Origin: a virus
Direction: 5' to 3' (one strand)
Virus record (IMG/VR): IMGVR_UViG_3300007520_000021
Location: 1 to 64,000 of that record
Length of the DNA: 64,000 bases
Positions 1-7,770 of the stretch are shown piece by piece. Each line of letters begins with the position of its first letter. Position 1 is the first letter of the stretch. The notes under the pieces are model-generated. The model was not told the DNA's origin and did no database searches. It saw only the letters and a program-made list of their open reading frames with translations. The position numbers and the translations under genes are program-made.

Positions 1-646
1 CTATATGGTGACCATTAGATAAATGTTTTTCTAAAATATCAAAACTATCATCAGTTTCATTAACAGAAAATACCTCACCATTTAATTTACCTATAGCAAA
101 CATAGTTACATAGCAATGTTCATAGTTTAATAATAACTCAACATCATCAGTAATTAATTTAATTTCATCACCATTTTTATTTTCAAAATTTAACGTTTTG
201 ATTAGGACAGTAAATTTATATTCTGGTTTTGCTATACCACCATTTAGGGTATATTCTAACACCTCATTTTTAAGTGAATCATCCATATATGGCTTTAATT
301 CTTTATATAGCTTTAATTCTTTATAGTGTTTAATGAATTCAGTTAAATAACTACCATCAGCATCTAAATTTTCTATATCCATATTGACACCAGTATTATT
401 AAACCATTCTTTGAACATATGATATACACTAATATAATCAGTTTCTTTAAACTCAGTATATAACTTTTTAGTTAAAGGTATAAAGAGTATTTCAAAATGA
501 CAATCACCCCATACAAGATTTTCCTCACCAATGTTTATTAAGTAATTAGTAAAATCTTCATATAATTGGGATAATTCTAATTCATTTTCTTTTGGTATCC
601 CTTCAAGGAAATACATTTTTTCATATTTCTCTACTAATTCTTTCAT
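1..646 (-). CDS. Hypothetical protein, truncated by window edge
   Basis: The frame is open for 215 codons from an ATG to the left edge with no stop, so the gene continues outside the window. I recognise no domain. The visible product is rich in Glu, Lys, Asp and Tyr, with no signal peptide or membrane segment. It begins about 50 nt after the second clpC fragment, where the C-terminal intein half and the last part of ClpC would be expected. No intein block B, F or G is visible in it. It may therefore be an ORF lodged between the two halves of a fractured gene, or an unrelated neighbour. Confidence 0.7.
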   Translation of the reverse strand, partial: MKELVEKYEKMYFLEGIPKENELELSQLYEDFTNYLINIGEENLVWGDCHFEILFIPLTKKLYTEFKETDYISVYHMFKEWFNNTGVNMDIENLDADGSYLTEFIKHYKELKLYKELKPYMDDSLKNEVLEYTLNGGIAKPEYKFTVLIKTLNFENKNGDEIKLITDDVELLLNYEHCYVTMFAIGKLNGEVFSVNETDDSFDILEKHLSNGHHI

Positions 647-652
647 ATTTTT

Positions 653-672
653 ATTTATTTATTTATTTATTT
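653..672. repeat. ATTT tandem repeat
   Basis: Five copies of ATTT form part of the leader of the partial gene at the left edge. On the coding strand it reads as an A-rich leader of AAAT units just before the ATG, as at many starts in this genome. Confidence 0.8.
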
Positions 673-698
673 ACAAAGTTAGGACTAATTGGTTTTGG

Positions 699-2177
699 TT
701 AATGTTTTATTCTATTTTTTAATTCATTAATATCAATTTCCTCAACTAAACTAGTGGTTTTACTTCTTATTACTATATTAGTATCACCAATAAAACATTT
801 ACCAACACCAGTAGGACCTAAAAATATGAATGAACCGATTGGTTTATTGTGATTACCGATACCTAACCTACTACGTCTAACTGCTTTAGATATTTTCGAT
901 ACGGCTTCATCTTGACCAATTATACGTTCTTTAAGTTCAATTTCCATGTTAGCTAATTTAAGGTTATCCTCAGCATTTAGTCTATTCATTGGAATACCAG
1001 TCATAGTTGAAACCACTTCACTAATCATATCCATAGTTATAACGGTTCTTTCCTTTTCAAGTGTATTCTGCCACTTCGTTTCAAACTTTTCTAACTCAGC
1101 TAACGTTTTTTTCTCATTATCACGAATTTTAGCTGCTTGTTCAAATTTTTGTAATTTAACGGTAGCTTCTTTCTCTTTTTTAATTTCAATTAGTTTATCT
1201 TTCAACTCTCTAATTTCAGATGGTAGTTCAATATTAATGTTAGTTGACGCACCAACCTCATCCATAATATCAATTGCTTTATCAGGCATAGCTCTATCTT
1301 GTATAAACCTATCGGCTAAAGTAACACACTCTAAAATAACCTCATCACTATATATTACCTTATGGAAGTCTTCATATTTATCTCTAATATTACTTAATAT
1401 AATGACAGTCTCATCAAATGTTGGTTCCTCAACTAAAACTTCTTGAAATCTCCTAGTCAAAGCACCATCGGTTTCAATATTTTCTCTATACTCGTCTAAA
1501 GTAGTTGCACCAATACATTGGATATCACCTCTAGATAAAGCTGGTTTGAAGATATTAGAAGCATCTAAAGACCCTGATGCGTTACCAGCTCCAACGATAG
1601 TATGTAATTCATCTATAAAAAGAATCACATCCTTATTACTAATCAATTCATCTAAAATGGCTTTCATTCTTTCTTCAAATTGACCTCTATATTTAGTTCC
1701 AGCTACTATCGTTGCTAATTCCAAACTAAATATTTTTTTACCTAATAACACTCTAGGTGCTGTACCATCGTGAATCATAAGTGCTAAACCTTCAACAATT
1801 GAGGTATTATGTGATAATATTTCATTAGTGTAATATCTTCTATCAGACCCCTCAGTTAATTCAAAATCATACATAATTTCTTCGTAACCTAAATCGGTAA
1901 CGCTCTCAACTACTACTACTACTGATGTATCATCACTATCAACGCAAATTTCATCCCCAATTGATAAATTCTTAAGGAAAACCTCATCCATATTATCTTT
2001 ATAGAACATAATGTGGTTATCAGCACATTTAAGTTCTTTACCATCATTTAATTTAAGTTTGTATACTTGATAAGGTATTGTTTCGTGTAACTTCTCAAGT
2101 TTAACAAAACCACTATCAGTTAATATACTAAAATCACTCATATCAAATGATTTGGTTATTTTTTTCAATTCTTCCAT
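699..2177 (-). CDS. clpC: Fractured ClpC middle piece: C-intein half, AAA+ core, N-intein half
   Basis: Residues 1-124 are the C-terminal part of a split intein: a block B-like CADNH near residue 55, a block F-like MYDFELTE, and a terminal SHN followed by Thr. Residues 125-460 are ClpC extein. They begin TSIVEGLA, completing Walker A of the first AAA+ domain, then Walker B FIDELH near 187-192, an arginine-finger region ALTRRF, a UVR-like coiled segment near 345-372, and a second-domain Walker A GPTGVGK. Residues 461-492 are a second N-intein half starting CFIGDT, then a stop. The start ATG lies 30 nt after the stop of the preceding fragment, in the same frame, with three in-frame TAA codons between. 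The product should work only after trans-splicing. Clp unfoldases remodel proteins with ATP. Confidence 0.88.
   Translation of the reverse strand: MEELKKITKSFDMSDFSILTDSGFVKLEKLHETIPYQVYKLKLNDGKELKCADNHIMFYKDNMDEVFLKNLSIGDEICVDSDDTSVVVVVESVTDLGYEEIMYDFELTEGSDRRYYTNEILSHNTSIVEGLALMIHDGTAPRVLLGKKIFSLELATIVAGTKYRGQFEERMKAILDELISNKDVILFIDELHTIVGAGNASGSLDASNIFKPALSRGDIQCIGATTLDEYRENIETDGALTRRFQEVLVEEPTFDETVIILSNIRDKYEDFHKVIYSDEVILECVTLADRFIQDRAMPDKAIDIMDEVGASTNINIELPSEIRELKDKLIEIKKEKEATVKLQKFEQAAKIRDNEKKTLAELEKFETKWQNTLEKERTVITMDMISEVVSTMTGIPMNRLNAEDNLKLANMEIELKERIIGQDEAVSKISKAVRRSRLGIGNHNKPIGSFIFLGPTGVGKCFIGDTNIVIRSKTTSLVEEIDINELKNRIKH
702..797 (-). other. Split intein 2, N-terminal half (ClpC second P-loop)
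   Basis: 32 residues from Cys1 ([10 protein letters not shown], block A) to a stop. It directly follows GPTGVGK of the second AAA+ domain, where Thr normally comes next. No block B is present, so the intein cannot be complete in this ORF. The matching C-half was not found in the window. Confidence 0.82.
1806..2177 (-). other. Split intein 1, C-terminal half (ClpC first P-loop)
   Basis: 124 residues from an independent ATG to SHN. It contains the segment that normally follows block A ([13 protein letters not shown]), a B block with His near residue 55, and F and G blocks, with Thr as the +1 residue. Long C-half and short N-half match the atypically split inteins known from phage terminases, such as AceL-TerL. 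No endonuclease domain is seen. Confidence 0.85.
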
Positions 2178-2207
2178 ATTTACTTATTTAAAAATGTTAT
2201 TCTTTTA

Positions 2208-3038
2208 TTATTTTATCGTCAAAAATGATTGGTCGTCATCTACTTGTAAAGATATTAACAATTCATTTATCGTTGTTTTAAAAACTTCGCCAGTTATGTC
2301 ATTACTCATAACCACCACAGTATCACCACAAACACATTTACCAACACCTGGTTCACCTATTAAGACTGGGTTGTTTTTCTTTCTTCTGGATAGAATTTGG
2401 GAAACTCTTTTTATCTCAGCTTCACGCCCAACAACTGGGTCAATTTTACCCTCACTAGCTTTATCTGTAATATTAGTACAGAAGCTGTCTAGGACTGGTG
2501 TCTTACTTTTTTTAACTTTAGTACTTGATGTGTTATTAGCATCAAAACTTCTTCTGTTGCTGTTTAGGTTTTCACCCTCAAAATCTTCGAAATCGCTCAT
2601 ATTGTTTTCTTTTATTAAATTTTTATAATTTTTATACGTAATCTTATGTTTAACCAAAATATTTGAAGCTGATGATGGTGTTTTTAGAATCGCTAACATT
2701 AGGTGGTTTATGTTAACCAATGTATTATTCATATTCTCACACTCCTCATCAACTAAAATGAATATCTTTTTAGTTTCTTGTGATGGCGGTATCACATTAT
2801 TATTTTTATCATATGGGTGGTTAATTCTACTTAAAGACAGTTTTTCATTTAAATCATTAAATAAATTATCAGTGTTAACTTTAAGCTTTTTTAATATCTC
2901 AACAGTTTCATTATTATCATCAACTAATATTGATATTAAAATATGTTCTGGTTTTAGAAAATTATCATTCCACACTGAAGCTTCAGATAATGCGTTGTCG
3001 ATTATTCCCTTAACCTTTGTTTCTATTTCTCTTGCCAT
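2208..3038 (-). CDS. clpC: Fractured ClpC N-terminal piece ending in N-intein half
   Basis: Residues 1-140 resemble the double Clp N-domain ([12 protein letters not shown], then [10 protein letters not shown]). A linker is followed by the start of the first AAA+ domain ([18 protein letters not shown]) and Walker A GEPGVGK at about 228-234. From Cys235 the sequence is an intein N-half running to the stop. Alone the product lacks Walker B and the rest of the ATPase. Its leader carries a host-like promoter (TTGTTT-N16-TATATT). A ClpC-type unfoldase in a phage is unusual. It might remodel host or virion proteins, but that is inference. Confidence 0.88.
   Translation of the reverse strand: MAREIETKVKGIIDNALSEASVWNDNFLKPEHILISILVDDNNETVEILKKLKVNTDNLFNDLNEKLSLSRINHPYDKNNNVIPPSQETKKIFILVDEECENMNNTLVNINHLMLAILKTPSSASNILVKHKITYKNYKNLIKENNMSDFEDFEGENLNSNRRSFDANNTSSTKVKKSKTPVLDSFCTNITDKASEGKIDPVVGREAEIKRVSQILSRRKKNNPVLIGEPGVGKCVCGDTVVVMSNDITGEVFKTTINELLISLQVDDDQSFLTIK
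2211..2336 (-). other. Split intein 1, N-terminal half (ClpC first P-loop)
   Basis: 42 residues from Cys1 ([10 protein letters not shown], block A) to the stop. It directly follows GEPGVGK of the first AAA+ domain. Joining GEPGVGK to the TSIVEGLA of the next ORF restores a canonical Clp Walker A motif. Confidence 0.88.
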
Positions 3039-3058
3039 GTTATCTATTTTATTTTACA

Positions 3059-3086
3059 AATATATGTATTTTTTATGGTTAAACAA
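3059..3086 (-). promoter_or_regulatory. Putative host-type promoter of clpC
   Basis: On the minus strand TTGTTT is followed after 16 nt by TATATTTG. This fits sigma-70 spacing and also the Bacteroidota -7 element TAnnTTTG. It lies about 20 nt before the clpC start codon. Confidence 0.5.
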
Positions 3087-3143
3087 CACACATCACCATT
3101 TATTTTAGTATTTTTGTAAAATAAAATAAATAAAACTTAAATT

Positions 3144-3578
3144 ATGTTAAAAAAGAGAGTTGAGATTGGTGGTAAAGTTAAATGTATATATCGGTCATCC
3201 AATATATTAGCATCTACTTACACTAAAGAGAGTAGTGAATTAGTAATAATATTTAATAATGGTGGTACTTACCTTTATAATGATGTTAAAGATAATGAGT
3301 ATATGAGGTTTGAAATTGCTGAGAGTCAAGGTAGTGTATTCAACTCCCATATAAAAACTAAGTCTTTCGAGAAAAAAGATAAAATTGATGTTAACAATAT
3401 TATTGAAGAATTAGAGAAAGTTGAGTTGATTGAAAGTGTAAAAATTAAAGAAGAGTTGATTAGCTCAATGAATTCACTCTCGGTTATATTCGAGACCACA
3501 GGTGAGGTTGACCGTCAATTGCTAAAAGATGTTGAGACTAATATTAGACTATTCAAGGGGGAGGTAATTAGTGAATAA
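3144..3578 (+). CDS. KTSC-domain protein
   Basis: Residues 12-72 match the small KTSC domain: YRSSNILASTYTKES, then IIFNNGGTYLYNDV, and the end ESQGSVFNSHIKTKSF. The molecular role of KTSC is unknown, though it is common in phages, sometimes fused to nucleic-acid enzymes. The remaining C-terminal part (75-144) is helical and charged. It overlaps the thymidylate synthase start by 8 nt, so the two are probably co-translated. A weak TATTTTTG element lies about 30 nt upstream. Confidence 0.75.
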   Translation: MLKKRVEIGGKVKCIYRSSNILASTYTKESSELVIIFNNGGTYLYNDVKDNEYMRFEIAESQGSVFNSHIKTKSFEKKDKIDVNNIIEELEKVELIESVKIKEELISSMNSLSVIFETTGEVDRQLLKDVETNIRLFKGEVISE

Positions 3579-4677
3579 GTTAGATAGAGATTATTTGTCG
3601 TTAATTAAAGATGTGTTAAAAAATGGTAATTATAAGGAAGGTAGAAATGGTGGGACTAGGAGTGTTTTTAGTAGACATATAAGACATAAAATGTCTGATG
3701 GGTTTCCATTACTTACAACTAAAAAAATGCCATGGAAGGTAATTGTTACCGAATTAATTTGGTTTTTAAGGGGTCATACCAACATTAAGGAATTACTTGA
3801 TAATAATTGTAACATTTGGAATGGTGATTCGTATGCTAATTATTTAAAAAAACAACCTAAATTTCAGGTTGGGGGAAACAATGTTGATTGCGGTCCTATG
3901 AATATTGAGGATTATATAAATAAAATAAAAACTGATGACTCATTTGCTAAAAAGTGGGGTGATTTGGGTAAAATATATGGTTCTCAATGGCGAAATTGGG
4001 GTGGTGAGGTTGATTATGATAAAGGTGAGTATAATTTTAAAGGTGGTATAGACCAAATACAAGTTGTCATTGATGAATTAAAGTCTAATCCAGATTCTAG
4101 GAGAATTTTTGTTAGTGCTTGGAATGTTGCGGAGTTAAGTGAAATGGTTTTACCACCATGTCATAATTTCTTTCAATTTTATACTAGGGTATTAAGTTAT
4201 GATGAGAGGGTTACCTTATTTAATAGTAAGGTAAATATTTTGAATCCGTATTTACCACCATTAAAAGAAACGCTAGAGCTTCATAATATACCAACAAGGG
4301 CGGTTTCACTATTATTTAATATGAGGAGTTCGGACGTTGGGTTGGGATTACCCTTTAATTTAGCATCCTATGGTTTATTATTAAAGTTAATCGGTGTTAT
4401 AGTAAATATGGTACCAGAAGAGTTAATCGCTAATTTGGGTGATGTTCATTTATACTCAAACCATATCGAACCAATTAAACCTCAGTTAAAGAGGAGAGGT
4501 AAGGTCTTACCTGATGTTTTAATAAGTTCTAAGTTTTTACCAAATGGTGACGGTGAAACTAGGTTTGGTGAGTTAGATTCGTCATTTCAAATTTTAATTA
4601 ATAATCTTGAAGTAGATGATTTTAAATTAATTAATTATAATTCACATGATAAAATTAAGTTGCCATTGAGTAATTAA
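3571..4677 (+). CDS. thyA: Thymidylate synthase (ThyA type)
   Basis: Makes dTMP from dUMP using methylene-tetrahydrofolate. Seen: folate/dUMP-site motifs (FPLLTTKKMPWKVIVTELIWFL), YGSQWRNWGG, DSRRIFVSAWN, the catalytic Cys in LPPCHNFFQFY, and RSSDVGLGLPFNLASYG. At 368 aa it exceeds bacterial ThyA (about 264) because of an insert of about 45 residues between QFYTR and the MRSSDVG motif. That insert shows no intein blocks. The start is GTG, preceded by GGGGGAGG, one of the few clear Shine-Dalgarno sites here. Together with dUTPase it supports dTTP supply for an AT-rich genome. A terminator follows. Confidence 0.93.
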   Translation: MNKLDRDYLSLIKDVLKNGNYKEGRNGGTRSVFSRHIRHKMSDGFPLLTTKKMPWKVIVTELIWFLRGHTNIKELLDNNCNIWNGDSYANYLKKQPKFQVGGNNVDCGPMNIEDYINKIKTDDSFAKKWGDLGKIYGSQWRNWGGEVDYDKGEYNFKGGIDQIQVVIDELKSNPDSRRIFVSAWNVAELSEMVLPPCHNFFQFYTRVLSYDERVTLFNSKVNILNPYLPPLKETLELHNIPTRAVSLLFNMRSSDVGLGLPFNLASYGLLLKLIGVIVNMVPEELIANLGDVHLYSNHIEPIKPQLKRRGKVLPDVLISSKFLPNGDGETRFGELDSSFQILINNLEVDDFKLINYNSHDKIKLPLSN

Positions 4678-4720
4678 AAACAATAAATTAAGTTGTAGTT
4701 TACAACAAAGTTAAAATAAA

Positions 4721-4750
4721 GCACCCAATCGGGTGCTTTTGCTTTTTACA
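4721..4750 (+). terminator. Rho-independent terminator after thyA
   Basis: GCACCC-AATC-GGGTGC stem-loop followed by TTTTGCTTTT. Confidence 0.85.
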
Positions 4751-4752
4751 TA

Positions 4753-4760
4753 ATATTTAT
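4753..4760 (+). promoter_or_regulatory. Candidate late-promoter element
   Basis: ATATTTAT, 20 nt before the start of the next virion-type gene and just after the thyA terminator. One of 14 similarly placed copies. Confidence 0.5.
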
Positions 4761-4780
4761 TATTAAAAATAAGATTTAAT

Positions 4781-5494
4781 ATGGAAAATAACAACATAAG
4801 ACCAAACGGTTTGCAAGGTAAAGATAAACTTTCTCGTATGATTGAGTTGATGGGTAAAACATCAATTAATGAAAATGTTACTAGGTCTGTAATTGAGTTA
4901 ACAAAAAAAGGTCCAGATGGTAATGTCTATGCTATTGTGAGAGAAAACCATAGTTATTTTATTAAAATTAGTACTAACAAGTCTAATTTAGTCATTGAAA
5001 ACTTCGAATATATTGGTGGTCTTAAAAATAAAACCGATAAATCTTTTGATAGTTATTCAAAGGCATTAAGACAATTAAATTTATCATTTATCAGCCTTGC
5101 TGAGGCTAACGGTAAATCTAGTGATATTAATGCATTTTTAAATGATAACTTAATTGAGGGTTTTGGTATTATTAGAGGTAAAGGACATGATGAGCATGTT
5201 ATGGGGTTAGATGGTGATAGTTCTGAAAATGAGGAAGATGTTGAATATGATGGGGAAGATTGTATGTCTGAAAATGACGAAACTATTGATGAGATGATTG
5301 GTGATGATAATGATATGATTGAAGAGAATTTCATTCAAAATAAAAGACTTAAAATTGTTGATACTCTATTAAATATAGATTCGGCTATAGCTGAATCAAC
5401 TAATGAAAGGGTTGAATTGTTAATAGAGAGTTTAAGTTTGTTATCTGAAAAAGAGCAGAAATTTTTATTAGCTAATTTAAAAAAAAAAAGTTAG
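4781..5494 (+). CDS. Conserved virion-type protein, zero-frame part
   Basis: Function not recognised. Residues 30-110 form a beta-rich domain (VIELTKKGPDGNVYAIVREN, then FEYIGGLKNK). A very acidic stretch follows, then a helical end. The frame ends just after an 11-A run, with SSLLxxL-type helices leading into poly-Lys. The -1 frame is open across the run and encodes more protein without its own start codon, so the real product is probably a fusion of about 595 aa. Position before the head genes and the upstream late element suggest a structural or assembly role. Confidence 0.72.
   Translation: MENNNIRPNGLQGKDKLSRMIELMGKTSINENVTRSVIELTKKGPDGNVYAIVRENHSYFIKISTNKSNLVIENFEYIGGLKNKTDKSFDSYSKALRQLNLSFISLAEANGKSSDINAFLNDNLIEGFGIIRGKGHDEHVMGLDGDSSENEEDVEYDGEDCMSENDETIDEMIGDDNDMIEENFIQNKRLKIVDTLLNIDSAIAESTNERVELLIESLSLLSEKEQKFLLANLKKKS
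5479..5489 (+). other. A11 run, candidate -1 frameshift or slippage site
   Basis: Eleven A residues near the end of the 237-codon ORF contain an in-phase A-AAA-AAA heptamer. A shift of -1 continues into an open frame of 359 residues. Polymerase slippage or a homopolymer base-call error would give the same pattern. Confidence 0.6.
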
Positions 5495-6567
5495 TCGAGA
5501 CTAAATATAAATTAAAAATAAATAACTCAAAACCACCTGAAGATAATTCAGGTGGTTTTGAAGATTCAAGTAACTCTGATGTTGACGCTGGTTTTGACGA
5601 TGCTTTAGCTAGTGATGGTGTTGACGATGGTGGTAGTGATAAACCTTTTGATGATGAACCTTTTGACGCTGGTGTTGAAAGTAATGAGGATGAAGACCCA
5701 AAGAAATATATTCAACAATTATCTGGGAAGTTAGGTCAATCAATTAGAGCTTACACTGATAAAGTGGGTCAGCCTGATTTAGAGTTAGAAAAATTCGCAA
5801 TAAATTCAGTTATATCAGCTACTCATTCAAGTGATATGACACCTGAGGATAAGCAAGATATTATTAAAAAAATTAATAATTCTGGTGATGATGATAATAC
5901 CGTAGATGGTGGTGATGAGCAAGGTGATAATACCGTAGATGGTGGTGGTGGTCACCAAGGTGGTGAGCAAGGTGGTGAACAAGGTGGTGAGCAAGATGAT
6001 TCTTCTGGGATTGAGGATTTTGAAAAGGCGTTAAATAGTGAGAGTGTTATCAACGAGAACTTAGATTCGGTAAGTTTTGTCAAATTTGTTGGTATGACTG
6101 ATGATGAAATTACTGTTATTTTAAATGTTAATGGTGAAAATAAATTAATTAAATTTTACAAGGAAGAACTTTTATCCCAACCAAGTTCTCATGATGAAAG
6201 TTGGTTCTACGCATATGATGGGGTTGATAGGGATGGCGTAAAGTATGAGGCTGTGGGTTCATTCTTGGGCCACCCAGATACTAACCTAGAGTTTGAGGAT
6301 ATTAGTGAATTTAGCGTTTCTAAAAAAAATGAAAGTTTTGTGGTTGAAAGTGGTATTGAAATATTACCAAAGGAACATAAACAAGTTTTTGTTAACGCTA
6401 AATTAGGTGTTAAAGAAAGTGTTGCTAGTAGAATTACAATTATTAAGAATGATGATGAGGTTGAGACACCAACTAAACCAAAAGTTAGCCCTAAAACGAT
6501 TCCGAGTAGGAGGGAAAAACCTTGGGTGGTTCCAATAATAAAACCACAACCAAAAGCTGTTAAGTAA
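5488..6567 (+). CDS. Conserved virion-type protein, -1-frame continuation
   Basis: The frame opens at 5476 and has no ATG before about residue 100. A GTG at 5764 falls inside a continuous motif (IQQLSGKLGQSIRAYTD, then ELEKFAINSVISAT), so it is not a credible start. Order: Asp/Gly-rich linker with DDEPFD-type repeats, the helical KLGQSIRAYTD domain, a GGEQ tandem-repeat linker, then a mixed domain ending in a Pro-rich basic tail. I infer it is the second half of the upstream gene's product. Its stop overlaps the next ATG (TAATGA), so translation is coupled. Confidence 0.68.
   Translation, partial: KLVETKYKLKINNSKPPEDNSGGFEDSSNSDVDAGFDDALASDGVDDGGSDKPFDDEPFDAGVESNEDEDPKKYIQQLSGKLGQSIRAYTDKVGQPDLELEKFAINSVISATHSSDMTPEDKQDIIKKINNSGDDDNTVDGGDEQGDNTVDGGGGHQGGEQGGEQGGEQDDSSGIEDFEKALNSESVINENLDSVSFVKFVGMTDDEITVILNVNGENKLIKFYKEELLSQPSSHDESWFYAYDGVDRDGVKYEAVGSFLGHPDTNLEFEDISEFSVSKKNESFVVESGIEILPKEHKQVFVNAKLGVKESVASRITIIKNDDEVETPTKPKVSPKTIPSRREKPWVVPIIKPQPKAVK
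5529..5559 (+). other. Strong 13-bp hairpin inside the -1 frame
   Basis: AAAACCACCTGAA pairs perfectly with TTCAGGTGGTTTT across a 5-nt loop. It looks like a terminator stem but has only four T residues, and it lies within coding sequence of the -1 frame. It starts about 40 nt after the slippery run, too far for a classical frameshift stimulator. It could reduce readthrough, or act as an attenuator. Confidence 0.55.
5955..5997 (+). repeat. GGEQ-coding 12-nt tandem repeats
   Basis: Near-identical 12-nt units coding Gly-Gly-Glu-Gln form a flexible linker in the -1-frame protein. Confidence 0.7.
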
Positions 6568-6989
6568 TGAAGGAATTGTTTTTAATATACGTTAATGAAT
6601 TAGGTGAGGATTGGAAGGGTGATTTAATTTATGAATTCATTTTTTCAGATACAACCGATAACGTTGAGGGTGAGGATTGGGATGTTTACCCAGCTTCTGG
6701 ACAACCAGAACCACCTAAAGTTACTTGTGTTAAGAGGGTTGGTAAACTTGAATCTAAATTCAGGTTATCCTTGGTACAAAATAGTGATACATTCGCAGTT
6801 TGGGATGCTATTGATGGGGTTATAGGTTTAGCTTGGGAGAATATTAGTGATTATGAAGAATACCCTGATAAAAGAGTTGCTTTCCATTTTGGTGAGTTGT
6901 TGGGTGATGTTGAGAATAAATTATATGAGAAAGATTTAATATTAGAATATAAAAATACAAGTAATAAAAATAGTAAAAATGGGAAATAG
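6567..6989 (+). CDS. Conserved hypothetical protein
   Basis: 140 aa, function not recognised. Distinct motif-like segments include FIFSDTTDNVEGEDWDVYPA, FAVWDAIDGVIGLAWEN and HFGELLGDVE. It is acidic and compact, with no signal peptide. It overlaps its upstream neighbour by one base and the next gene by 11 bases, in a tightly coupled set of virion-type genes. Confidence 0.78.
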   Translation: MKELFLIYVNELGEDWKGDLIYEFIFSDTTDNVEGEDWDVYPASGQPEPPKVTCVKRVGKLESKFRLSLVQNSDTFAVWDAIDGVIGLAWENISDYEEYPDKRVAFHFGELLGDVENKLYEKDLILEYKNTSNKNSKNGK

Positions 6990-7770
6990 AATAAAAAAAC
7001 GAATTGTTGAGGCTAATAATAAAGGGGTTTATGGTTTACCAAAAACTAAACTTGTTGAGGATAGTTATGGTGAAGATAAGGTAATACCGTTAAGTAGGGT
7101 TTATTCAATCGCTAAAAAGGCTGGTGCTCATGTTTCTGATTGTGAAGATGATATACTTAATTTATACATGGTTTATTCGGACTCCATTGGTGTCCCAACG
7201 TCTAAAATTAAAGCGGTTTTAACTCATTATGATTTGAAATTCTCAGATTTGAAAGGACCTGAACCTAAATTAAAGCCTAGTGTTGAGTTTGCTCAACATT
7301 TTAACTCATCATTGGATGAGGATGAGGATGAGGATGTTAGTAGAGGTGTTGAACATGGTAGAAGTGAAACTGATGCGTCCAGATATGAGTGGGAAGAGCT
7401 ATATCGTAATATTAGTGGGGAAGCTGATGGTAGTGAGGAGTCTATTAAAGAAGTAGATGGGGAAGAAGAAGAAGAAGGTGGACTTAATGTTGGTGATTTA
7501 AGGAATGATGTTGCTAAGTTTATTGATAAACTTGGTTTATCTCAATTTGAATCTATTCTTAAAAAGATAAACACACCAATAGAGCAAGCTGAGGTAATAG
7601 CTGCGTTTGCTGAAAAGGTTGGCGTACCTAGAGTTAAATTAGGTGTAATCGTGAAACAATTAAGGGCCGTTGGTGAAGGTAATCTTATTAAAACTAGAGG
7701 TGGTTTAGTGAGTGAAGTTATAACTAAATCTGATTTATCAAAATCAATAAAAAGTAATAAAGATGAGTAA
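6979..7770 (+). CDS. Acidic hypothetical protein of the virion cluster
   Basis: 263 aa, no family recognised. Two similar helical modules flank an acidic centre: residues about 30-85 (VYSIAKKAGAHVSDCEDDIL, ending in KAVLTHYDLKFSDL) and about 175-245 (FIDKLGLSQFESILKKI, then VPRVKLGVIVKQLRAVG). The centre (about 105-170) is very Asp/Glu-rich, as in scaffold-like phage proteins. It overlaps both neighbours, implying coupled translation. Confidence 0.75.
   Translation: MGNRIKKRIVEANNKGVYGLPKTKLVEDSYGEDKVIPLSRVYSIAKKAGAHVSDCEDDILNLYMVYSDSIGVPTSKIKAVLTHYDLKFSDLKGPEPKLKPSVEFAQHFNSSLDEDEDEDVSRGVEHGRSETDASRYEWEELYRNISGEADGSEESIKEVDGEEEEEGGLNVGDLRNDVAKFIDKLGLSQFESILKKINTPIEQAEVIAAFAEKVGVPRVKLGVIVKQLRAVGEGNLIKTRGGLVSEVITKSDLSKSIKSNKDE

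Noticed and set aside
1-646. C-half of the second split ClpC intein
   Set aside because: The visible 215 codons have no TxxH-like B block or terminal HN/T junction.
946-1446. Plus-strand ORF opposite the clpC fragment
   Set aside because: Hydrophobic shadow of the minus-strand gene; no leader, no domain, and the opposite frame has clear ClpC motifs.
4160-4310. Intein in thymidylate synthase
   Set aside because: The extra 45 residues have no block A, B, F or G and lie between, not within, conserved motifs.
5529-5559. Hairpin as a classical frameshift stimulator
   Set aside because: It lies about 40 nt from the slippery run; usual spacing is 5-9 nt.
5764-6567. GTG as the start of a separate 267-aa gene
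   Set aside because: The GTG falls inside a continuous helical motif and the frame is open well upstream, so it is not a natural start.
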